64,000 nucleotides of DNA. Origin: Crambe crambe. Lineage: Eukaryota > Porifera > Demospongiae > Poecilosclerida > Crambeidae. The stretch spans positions 1,816,404-1,880,403 of the forward strand of contig OZ004597.1 in NCBI GenBank assembly GCA_963924555.1. Reading direction: 5' to 3'. Shown piece by piece: positions 23,501 through 33,100 of the stretch. The notes beneath the pieces are model-generated. The model searched no databases, was not told where the DNA came from, and saw only the letters and a list, made by a program, of their open reading frames with translations. The position numbers and the translations under genes were made by a program. Positions within the stretch are counted from its first letter, which is position 1. Every line of letters starts with the position of its first letter.

Positions 23501-24163
23501 AAAATATATACTCCCAGTGAACATGTTTCGGAATGGCGTGAAGAGGATGTTCGCTTGCCCGTCACCGGTGTTTGCTGGATAGCCAATATTGGCACAGGCA
23601 AGGCGGCTGCTGTTGGTATAATGGATGACAATGGAGCGCCCGATGATTGAGTAAATGCCATAGAGGGAAAGAAAACCATCTGTAAAAGTGTATGAACTTG
23701 CAGTATCATTGAGGGGCCCCCATCTGCCACTCAGGTCCCCCAACTCGCACAAACTCTGATTAGCAGCGCAGTTTGCAGTGTAGTTCCCGTCAGAATAGGC
23801 CCCCAGGGGGTCATAGTGTCCACCCGTGATCTCACTCCTACAGGGATTCCGTTTGGCATCGTGAGGGAAGGGATACTGGTGAACGTGCCAAGGAAAAGAG
23901 GAGAAACCAGGAAAGCTGTCCAGACCTGAATTTAACAAACATTATTGCACATTAAGATGACATCAGATCAGATGCTTTCAGAATCTTATACCTGTTAGGT
24001 TAACTCTTATCTCAGTGGGACTCTCGGGATTACTTTGCATGAACCTTATGCTTCCCCTTAGCCCACGCTGGTTGAAGATAGCCGTCACATTGAGCTGGGC
24101 ATGGCAGGGGTGCAGCAGAACGAGGCACAGAGCCATCCAAATGAGATAAACATGCAGAGCCAT
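14554..24163 (-). CDS. Transmembrane copper-only SOD-repeat protein with four cytoplasmic SH3 domains
   Basis: Eleven exons (23992-24163, 22276-23925, 21113-22174, 20558-20743, 19727-19936, 19295-19517, 18544-19049, 18107-18282, 17197-17491, 16929-17122, 14554-16833) join with every phase matching: 2317 residues. Signal peptide 1-22 (ends LLHPCHA). SOD-like domains about 24-172, 182-330 and 333-480 each keep the copper ligands (HVH 71/73, 229/231, 377/379; bridging-type His 94, 248, 402; His 159, 313, 464), the disulfide Cys and an Arg near the C-terminal Cys (SRLAC, PRIAC, TRRVC), but the zinc ligand before GDL is Glu (CELGDL, CEVGDL, YEIGDL). A fourth, degenerate domain (481-527 plus about 803-917) is split by a Ser/Thr/Pro stalk with RRKKR (782-786) and RSKR (795-798). 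TM about 965-993, then KKKR. SH3 domains about 1026-1083, 1245-1300, 1340-1395, 2260-2313; proline-rich 1560-2255. Copper-only SOD-repeat proteins are a known class; I know of none with TM plus SH3 domains. Confidence 0.88.
19090..19290. repeat. Pyrimidine-rich minisatellite in intron
   Basis: Irregular repeats of units such as CTTGCCTATATCCCCTGTTC fill most of the intron between exons 6 and 7 of the SOD-SH3 gene. Confidence 0.8.
20157..20304. repeat. 37-bp tandem repeat, four exact units
   Basis: 148 bp made of four essentially identical 37-bp units (starting AATATGAGATGTCAAGTCAA) in the intron between the TM exon and the first SH3 exon of the SOD-SH3 gene. Units abut without spacers. Confidence 0.95.
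21019..21073. repeat. Short direct repeat in intron
   Basis: Two near-identical 26-bp copies beginning GAACATAGAAGTTTCCCACC lie in the intron between the stalk exon and the TM exon. A related pair with ATGCAGGGTCTCTCC lies near 20795 and 20835. Confidence 0.75.
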
Positions 24164-25426
24164 CTGTTCCCGTATCCTGTATCCTCCTGACCTCCACCTC
24201 CCAATAAGTGAGCCACCTGGTGTAATATAACAATAATAGCAGACATTCAAATAGAGTTCAAAAAGAGTTCAAAAAAAAAAAAAAAAAGCATACAACTGAA
24301 CTCAAGACAATCAAAGTAGAAGTATTAATGGCTACAGGATATGTATTAGTAGTACATACATGAGGATGTGTACTAGGACACACAATACATAGCATACTCC
24401 ACATACTCCAACAGTATAAGGTCATACATAGTGCATATACATACATACATACATACATACATACATACATACATACATACATACATACATACATACATAC
24501 ATACAAGACTATTGCATACTCCAACAGTATAAGGTCCTAGTGGCATGAAAGCCTCTGGGACATTCCCCCACAGATAGTTATTATGTGAATTCCAACCCAT
24601 TTCCCCTGAGACTCCGTGCATGCATGCACCTTAGTCAACACAACGTGCATCCTTACGAGACTATTTGGAAACAGAAGCAAAACCAAAACACCACACAGCA
24701 GCCAATGTAATTACCTCTTATCCTGTTATACGCTATCAATACAGCCTTAATGATATTATTTACATTAAACAAAAGGGAATTTGATATCATGACTGAGGGA
24801 CTGCTAAGTGGAAACATGTAAACCCATGGTTACAAAATGCTTTCTTCCCAAAACTGAAGGCATTAAAAATACAAATGATAATGGTACAGCTATTTTTTAA
24901 CTATGCATACTAAATACTCGAACTATGAATACACATAACTGTTAGTGTGTTACACCACAAGAAAAGTAATAATTATGATTATGGATGCTGTTGGCAACAA
25001 AACAGAGGATTTCTTTTAATGTAGCCTTTTACGATGCTAATGGGCACATTGAAGATGGGCACCAAACTCACACCTTAAGTGGAAGAACTTGGTTAGCGAT
25101 CGTTAGTACGTCTGTCTCAGCGTTTATGGCCTTATTTTTCACACTTGTAGTACAATGTCAAAGTAGCTAGCATTAAATGTAAGTGACATCTTTTCCTCTA
25201 ATGGTGTGTCATTATCTACCTTACAAGTGTGCCCACAACACCATGCTGGTAAACAAACCTCCCCCAGATTGGGTTCACCTAAAACCTTACATTGATAACA
25301 CTTTTAGGACAATTCCAGACCTCAATAGACTACTTGTCTCAGTGTCCACTTAACATTATCTAGTGTTGATAAAGACTCAGCTCCATCATGCAGCTGCTTA
25401 GCTCATTTATGGTCAATGTGTCAAAA

Positions 25427-25458
<32 letters not shown>

Positions 25459-26587
25459 GGCTATAACAATTCGTGCTTGAACCTGAAGAGCAAGAGCTAG
25501 TGGTTTCAGTGCTTTAGTGATAGTTATAAGATATCCATTAGTGTTGCCATGAGAAAATACTTTCAGGATTTATGTATGAATGTGATACATGCCACTTGAA
25601 CAAGCCACCACCACAAAAGCCAGCAGTACCCCATCATTTCTTTGGCCATGCCAGCATAAAGGAAGGGACTCATATTAAGTATGACATGAGCTGGTCAATA
25701 GAAAATGATTCTAAGTAGCAGGTGTTGTGTGGAAACTTCCTACATCCACACTCGGTGAGCTATAACCAGTTCCATTTATACTTTAGTAAGTAATAGTTAT
25801 TGTTCGTTGCACAATTATTATCAGAGCCAGTGAAACTATGCAGGGAGTTGAACACAGGTGACTTATGGGTACTTTATTCATCCCACAACAACTCCTGTAG
25901 ATATGCCAAATATTAAATGTGTTTACAGAGCTGAGACTGCAATGTTTATGTTACAGCTATAGCCAGCTATTGGTACATCACAATACATCAAACAGTTTCC
26001 AGGCAGTGAGTGGCACAGCTGATTAGTTAGCTTACTACGGAGCTCAACACTAACATACTAGATTCTAGAAGCTCTAGCAATCCAATTCCACTTGTAGCTA
26101 GCTAGAGCTACTTCCAGTAGCTAGTTACTTGCAAGCTCAGAGATAATAGCCTAACACTTCGTGTTTTAGCTAGTTGATACTTACGGTATATCAGTAGCTG
26201 CAGATCAGGACTCTCATTAGAGAGAGAGAGAGAGAGAGACAGCGTCTTTATTCTTTCAGCCTTAGCTTGTATAAAGCTTGCTGGGGGAGTGGTCATTCCA
26301 TAGACGATTTGGTTATGGGCGTGACTACAGGGCGGGCTTAATTAATTGCGCAGCGCAGCGCAGCGCGCTCGATCGATCAGAGTTAATTCGAGTATGGTTA
26401 AATTCGACGTTTTACCTGATAGCTACTTGCAATCAGTGTGTATAAAATCTCAAGATAAGAACACAAATGTCTAAAAGTAAACACAAATGCTGCATATTTG
26501 GTTAAAAAAAGTCTATATAAGCATGTATGCACATAAACTAGCCACTGTTGTTTATTATGATGTCATTATGATGCTGCATTGGGACAC
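24164..26587. other. Intergenic region upstream of the SOD-SH3 gene
   Basis: 2.4 kb without a gene I can support. It must contain the SOD-SH3 promoter (right side of 24163) and the 3' flank of the first Ig gene. Visible content: an A-run (24269-24287), a CATA microsatellite, a T-run (25431-25458), an AG repeat (26219-26239) and a GCGCAGCGCAGC tract (26345-26370). A 61-codon open frame on the plus strand at 24985-25170 contains one hydrophobic stretch but has no recognised relative. Confidence 0.6.
24435..24505. repeat. (CATA)n microsatellite
   Basis: About 17 copies of a CATA tetranucleotide. It yields spurious Met-Tyr-Val-Cys open frames on the minus strand. Confidence 0.97.
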
Positions 26588-29500
26588 TCAGAGTGCTGGA
26601 TGTTCATATATGGGCTCATTTGTCATCATTCCAGTTTCAAGGATTTTCCCCCTTCCTCCAGTTTGATAGCATAGATCCACTGATTCATAGGCCTGGTTGG
26701 AACCCATGGCAATCTCCACCGACTTATCACACTCTTCATTGCGGTGAGAGTCCACACCCCTTGCTTGAGGAGAACGTCTGATTTTCCTTATGCTGAAAAT
26801 AAGCAAAGTGTAACCAGATGTAGCTAGTCTCATGAGACTGTGATGTCTACATGTGAAGGGCATAAACTATGCATTAGTATACTCTGCTGATTTTAATAAA
26901 GTTATTCTAACACCTTTAGTATTTATCATAATAAAGGTATTGTAGCTACATCAGTACACACTGATACCTAGCAACTAGCTTATTTTAATGACAACGTGAG
27001 AAGGAAAATGAGTTATTTCTGTGTATGTATAGCTACATGTGGGGTATGTAATGCATGGGAGGTTTTGTGTCATGTGGTAAACAAGATGTGTCTGTGTAGT
27101 CACAACTTATAACTCACCAAATGACGAGGGCAATGGCTGCTATACTTATGATAATGCCTGTGATAATCCCTGTGGGATAGGTCACTGCTATTATGATCTT
27201 GCTTTCAATGGGAGCAACTGGAACTACATTTGTGGAAGCACTGCCAGAATTGACTATTCTGAGACATGTATCCATTGTCACTGAGTTCATCATGGAGGGA
27301 CATTGCTGATTCAGTGTTATCGTAGAATTGCTGACCAATACTGATGGCTTTGCTTCTGATATTAATATCCATGAGAAGAGCATGTTGATGAGTGTACTTG
27401 CTGTGATGGTACCATCAGTGTTCGAGTAAATAAGAGCAGATGTCAAATAACCAAATCTTTGAGACACAGTACAATCCAGAGTCATATTTTCAAATATAAA
27501 AGAATAGACATCACATTCTTGACACAAGTTGTCTAAAATAACATGGATGGCCCTTTTCAAGTCTTGAAATTGTTGATTCTGAAAGATAATCAAAACAATA
27601 CCTGGCTTGTATTTAGCTATTATTCTAAAAGCTCACCATAAACAGGTCACACTCTATGTCCTCCAATAGCAGCTGGAAATAGGCTAATAAAAATCACAGG
27701 CTTATTTATTTAGATCTCAAGACTATACGATCAACCTACCTTTTTCCTGTAAGAGAGATGTGTTATACACACTATCCACAGCACATCTGTAAGTTCCGTA
27801 CTGGGACGGGTAGGTGGAGTGTCTTAGAGAACTTCCTCGGTTGTGTGCTAAAATTCTGCCATTCTTCCATAAAGTAAAATTATGAGTGTCATTATGTTCA
27901 TGACTGATAGCTGTACACTCAATAACTGTTGACTCTTGATATGAGAGTATTGAATCTTCAAAATGTAGTTGTACTGATGATGGAGGGTCTGTAGTAATAA
28001 TTATAATATTGAACTAAGGTAAATAACAGAGACTATAGCTACTGAACATACTGTATGCTGCTTTAATATTCCAGTATGTAATCCAATTAGGAATTATGAG
28101 GCACAGGTAATCACAATAACGGTAATAATCATAGCAGTCCCACCTATAAAAGCTCAAGAAGAAGTAATAATAGGTGTTAATGCCAATGTAGTCACCAATG
28201 ACATCATCAGTACTGTTGTATGTGATTTGTAGAGAGTGTATGATTGTTCCATTTTGCCTCATGGTTGTAGAATTATACATATTCCCATATGAAAGCCTGA
28301 TGCCATTTTTGTACCACTCAGTATAATGAAAATAACTGTCAAATACACTATAGTTTTTTTCATCCCTCAAGATAATGTCCTGCTCCTCAGTGACAAGATA
28401 AGTTCCAAATACTGCCTTGAAAGGATCATAGGGAGGTGGGAGACGTTCCTGTACTAGGAATGTGACTGGAGCATGAATGGCAAGTGATTCTAAATGAGGT
28501 AGTATATCTGAATCACATGATGGTGAATTGCTTCCATTGAAACTCATTGAATTAATCTTTACTTCATACTTTCCTCCATCACGTATTCTCATGTCTGATA
28601 CAGTTAATGAAGTTCCTTCATTAGTGATAGTAAACTTATCTCCAGTTGTGATTCGAGTTCCATTGTGATACCAGGCAAGAGAGGAGATAGAGCGAGCATC
28701 ATATTGACTAGAGATATTCACATTTAGCACCAGTATTTCACCACAATAGAAACTTCGTATTACTGGTTCTTCTGTGAAGAGCCAACCTATGATTTTGATT
28801 ATACAGCACTCTTCATGTAAGTAGCAATACCTATTACTCACCAAAGTCATTCAACTGCCCATGTAGCTATCTGGATGCCTTTTTTCATTATTCTATTAGC
28901 TAGCTACATGCATTACAAGCACTGTGGGGCGAGTGTGTGTGTGCATGTCTAGGTTGTCATGAAAAGAAACTACAACAGAGACAAGGTTTGTAAATACCCC
29001 CTCCCCCTCTCCCCCTCCCCTATTTGGAGTGGCCATAGGACTTAATTTTGTAGTAAGCCCCAATATGGCATGATTGAGGGTATGCATATCTACAAAGAAA
29101 CTCGGACTGCATGCTGTACGAAGTAACTAATATTGGTCGGGTAATACTGTTTGTTGTTTTTTCTTCAAAAGTTGAAGCATGAACCATAAAAATTGTATTA
29201 TTTTTTCAAAAACAATTTTTACTCAATGCAAAATTTTGGTAACTATCTACTGCATAGAAACTATCTAAGCAATGGGTTGTAATAAAAAAGAAGACTGTTG
29301 TCGGTCACTGCTGTTTTATTCATTGCTTCTCTGTTTTGAACCTTCTTCTACTAATAGCAATCCAGGAGTATAATATGGATAGGGCAATCACAAGACTTGT
29401 TAGAGGCCATTTGGCAATATAGGAAATAGCACACGAACATACTGTAGCTAGTGAACATACGGGAGTGGTCATGCAAAAAAATTTCCACACACACGTGTGG

Positions 29501-30183
29501 ATAACCTCTATAAACCTCCACTAAAATTTGCCCCCCTTGGATAACAACTGAAATAATGCAATATGCTGCAGCAACTCTAGTAGAACGATATCAAGAACCA
29601 GATCTAGAATGTAAATATAGCACAAATCGGAATGTTGGGTATTGGGGTTACCTTATCACTGATTTACGCTCACTCACTGAAATTGTTGCCTCCAGCACTC
29701 TGTCTTGGCCTTAGGTTGGAAGCATGCAATTTGGCTGGATTTATAACTCACCATGAACTTCTATGACCTTTCTGCTTGAACCAAGAAGTGTTTGATTACA
29801 TGATACCTCACATGAATACCAGCAATAGTGTAGATTATAGTTATAATAATGATAACGTCTACTGATATTTTGACTACTTGAAGTAGATCCACCTCCAACA
29901 TTATCCAAAACTCTCCACTGATATGTTACTTGGTCTGGTGGCGTAGGTTCAATCAAACATGAAAAGTTCACTCTCTGTGATAATCTATAGGGCCCCTGAC
30001 TCGGACTAGTGATGATAGTGACAGAATACACTTCATCACCAGTGCACACAACAGCACCTGTAGAGATATTGATTTAAAAATACTGCTTGCTAAGAAGACG
30101 GAATCTTAACAACTAATAAGAAAAGGTTTAATACCAATAAACACTTGAGATAGTAGAAATAGAAAAATATTCCCTCGTTTCAT
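26588..30183 (-). CDS. Ig-superfamily receptor, array copy 1 (intact)
   Basis: Seven exons: 30135-30183, 29752-30057, 28052-28786, 27740-27988, 27637-27683, 27118-27578, 26588-26792; all phases fit, 683 residues. Exon 1 is a signal peptide (MKRGNIFLFLLSQVFIG). Exon 2 is Ig1 (VNFSCLIEP, YQWRVLD, CWYSCEVS). Exon 3 holds Ig2, which lacks the canonical Cys pair (LAWYHNGTRI, SLTVSDMRIRDGGKYEVKI), and an Ig3-like segment (EWYKNGIRLSYGN). Exon 4 is Ig4 (IECTAIS, LWKNGRIL, GTYRCAVDS). Exons 5-6 form a Cys-containing membrane-proximal module resembling SEA-like domains, then a TM helix (GIITGIIISIAAIALVI). Exon 7 is the cytoplasmic tail with tyrosines in NQAYESVDL, CYQTG and PIYEHPAL. All Ig exons are bounded by phase-1 introns. 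Likely a cell-surface recognition receptor; ligand unknown. The 3' half is C-like and the 5' half G-like (see findings). Confidence 0.88.
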
Positions 30184-30299
30184 TTTGACCACAACTTCTC
30201 TAGAATGCTGAGCGATGCATTATATGTACAAGGCGTGGGCGGGAGTTACACAATAATGGATTGCTAGTGCGCTTGCGCAGCATCAAAATTTGGTAACGC

Positions 30300-30905
30300 A
30301 GGAATTTGACACACATAGGCGAGAGTACACACCCCTTGCTTTGATTTTTCTTATCTAGCTAAAAAAATTCCTTCAAAGTGCAGCTAGCTTGAGGTAGAGT
30401 GAGCCTGCAAGACTATTATGTGAGGATTTCTCTTTTTGCTGGCCTCTGCATATCTTATAACTCACCAAATGGCAAGAGCAATGGCTGCTGTATAGCTACA
30501 ATGCCAGTTTCCCTGTGGGATAGGTCACAGCTATTTTAATCACATCACAGACATAGGAGGAACTGGAAATGCATTTATGAAAGTATCATAGGTAGTTTAC
30601 TATGGAGGGGCATTGTTGATTCAGTGTTATTGGGGAATTGCCTATACCAGTATATCAATGGGTGTTGAATAAGCAAGAGCAGACATCAAGCTACAGTACA
30701 ATCCAGAGATATATAGCCAAAAGAAAAGAGTTAGACATCACATTCTTGACACAAGTTGTTTAAAATAACATGGATGCATGGCTCTTTTCACATCTTGAAT
30801 TTGAAAGATGATCAAAACAATAGTTACCTGGCTAAAATTTAAGTTGTTAGCTCTATAAGCTGTAGCTATAATGTCCTCCAACAGCAACTGGAAATAGGTT
30901 AATAT
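30300..30905 (-). pseudogene. Ig-receptor relic (tail, TM and SEA remnants)
   Basis: Decayed copy of the 3' half of an Ig receptor: tail-exon traces near 30305-30345, TM/SEA exon remnants 30468-30800 with many internal deletions, and an exon-5 trace (TCCTCCAACAGCAACTGG) near 30873. No Ig exons and no continuous frame. Confidence 0.75.
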
Positions 30906-31021
30906 GCATGAAACTTTGAACTTTTTTAATAGCCAACACCAATCTGATAAAAAATTTACTAGCTAACTACCACCAAAAAACAACAACAGTGTTTAGTTAA
31001 TTGCTGCATGCATGAGGACAT

Positions 31022-32640
31022 TCAGAGTGCTATCTGTTCATAAATGTGTTCATTATTTGTCATCATTTTGGTCTCAAGGATTTCTTCTCTTCCTCCAGTT
31101 TGATGATGTAGATCCACTGATTCATAGGCCTGATTGGAACCAGTGGGTATCTCCACTGACTTATCACTGTGAGAGTCCACACCCCTTGCATGCTTGACAA
31201 GAACCTCTGATTTTTCTTATACTATAATAATAAATCAGTGGAAGTTTTGAATTCCCTCCCTCAAAGTGTAGCTAGCTTGTGTGAAGTAGCTAAAGTGAAC
31301 CTGCAAGACTATTATGTGTGGGGCATTGGCACTATTTTGCATAACTTAGCTATGACTCACCAAAATTAATGACAAGGGCAATGACTGCTATACTTATGAT
31401 AATGCCAGTGATAATCCCTGTGGGATAGGTCACTGCTATTATAATCTTGCTTTCAATCATACATGTACTCATGGGTGCAACTGGAACTGCATTAGTGGAA
31501 GCACTGCCAGAATTGACTATTCTGAGACGCATGTCCATTGTCACTGAGTTCACCATGGAGGGACATTGCTGATTCAGTGTTATTGTAGAATTGCTGACCA
31601 ATATTGATGGCTTTGCTTCTGATGTTAATATCCATGAGAAGAGCATATTGATGAGGGTACTTGCTGTGATAGTTCCATCAGTGTTTGAGTAAACAAGAGC
31701 AGATGTCAAGAAACCAAATCTTTGAGACACATGTACAATCCAGAGTCATATTTTCAAATATAAAAGGATGAATGTCACACTCTCGACACAAGTTGTCTAA
31801 AGTAACATGGACATGGATGGCCAATTTCAAGTCTTAAAACTGTTGATTCTGAAAGATGATCAAGATAATAGCTAGCTACCTGGCTAAATTTAAAGTTGTT
31901 ACTGTATTCTAAAAGCTCACCATAAACAGGTCGCACTGTATGTCCTCCAACAACAACTGGAAATAGGCTAATATAAAATGCATACCAACTCACAGGCTTT
32001 TATTTATAGATCTCAAGACTCCATCAACAACCTACCTTTTTCCTGTAAGAGAGATGTGTTATACACACTATCCACAGTACATCTGTAAGCTCCATACTGG
32101 GATGGGTAGGTGGAGTGTCTTAGAGAACTTCCTCGGTTGTGTGCTAAAATTCTGCCATTCTTCCATAAAGTAAAATTATGAGTGTGTAATAATCATAGTA
32201 GTCCCTCCTATAAAACCTTAAGTAGCTTTAGTACAATTGGCTAATGCCAATGTAGTATGTTGCAAATATTGCCTTGAAAGGATCATAGAAAGGTGGGAGA
32301 CGTTCCTGTACTAGGAATGTGACTGGAGCATGAATGGCAAGTGATTCTAAATCAAGATGGTGAATTCCTTCCATTGATATTCATTGAGTTGATCTTTACT
32401 TCACATTTTCCTCCATCACATCTTCTTGTGTCTGATACAGTTAAAGAAGTTCCATCATTCCAGTTGTGATTCGAGTTCCATTGTGATACCAGGCAAGAGA
32501 GATAGACGAGCCATAACGAGTGTAATGATATTCATTAGAGATGTTCACATTTAGCATCAATCTTTCACCACGATGAAAACTTCATATTAGCTACTGGTTC
32601 CTCTGTGAAGAGCCGACCTATTGTTATACAGCACATGCAG
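31022..32640 (-). pseudogene. Ig-receptor pseudogene, array copy 2
   Basis: Tail exon (31022-31215), SEA/TM exon (about 31360-31838), exon 5 (about 31918-31965), part of Ig4 (32035-32190) and a damaged Ig2/Ig3 exon (32230-32640) are recognisable. The SEA exon has an inserted base pair near 31727 (GACACATGTACAATCC where intact copies read GACACAGTACAATCC), shifting the frame. Ig4 is truncated and runs straight into Ig3 sequence through a deletion. Ig1 and the signal exon are absent. Confidence 0.85.
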
Positions 32641-33100
32641 AATCAATAGAAGCATTCATTTCTTCATTCATGATTAACTACTACAGTAGCCTTTGGGCTA
32701 AATTTTGGATGACAGAAGATTTCATCAAAGTATATTTTGAGAAATGGCAGATTAATTCCAACCTGGGACTATAGCCATGCAAATTAAATTAGTTATAAGC
32801 TTAGGTTGATGAAGCAACTCACTGTAGCATGCATGACTACACTGCAAAAACAAATGTGTAAAAACAACGGTTATCTGAGTTCCAGGCTCAGATAACCTAA
32901 AATGGGTATTATTTTACAGTGTATATACAGGGAGACCAAGCTATAGCAAGCACACAGAACTTATTACTGTAATCGTGTGTGTACAAAAATCTCAGAACAT
33001 AAATGCTGTTTTAAAAAAGTCTAAATAAGCATTTATAGCTATATGCACGTAAACTAGCCACTGTTGTTTATAATGTCATTATGATGCTGCATTGGGACAT
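32641..33100. other. Intergenic spacer inside the Ig array
   Basis: 460 bp between a pseudogene and the next intact copy. I see no coding remnant. It includes a short inverted AACGGTTATCTGAG / CTCAGATAACC motif near 32868-32900. Confidence 0.5.

Noticed and set aside
14554-24163. Two genes (an SOD-repeat protein and an SH3 adaptor) instead of one
   Set aside because: The TM exon connects both sides with matching phase 1 on each end, the TM exon alone lacks a start and a stop, and the gap between the TM and first SH3 exons has no polyA-plus-promoter arrangement that I can see. cDNA is still needed.
24435-24621. Met-Tyr-Val-Cys repeat proteins
   Set aside because: Translations of the CATA microsatellite.
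24985-25170. Small membrane protein on the plus strand
   Set aside because: 61 codons, no homology recognised, no splice or promoter context; a frame of this length is expected by chance.
26588-26792. Strict ITIM or ITAM in the Ig receptor tails
   Set aside because: YESV and YEHP do not satisfy the flanking requirements (Ile/Val/Leu/Ser at -2 with Leu/Ile/Val at +3, or paired YxxL/I at 6-8 residue spacing).
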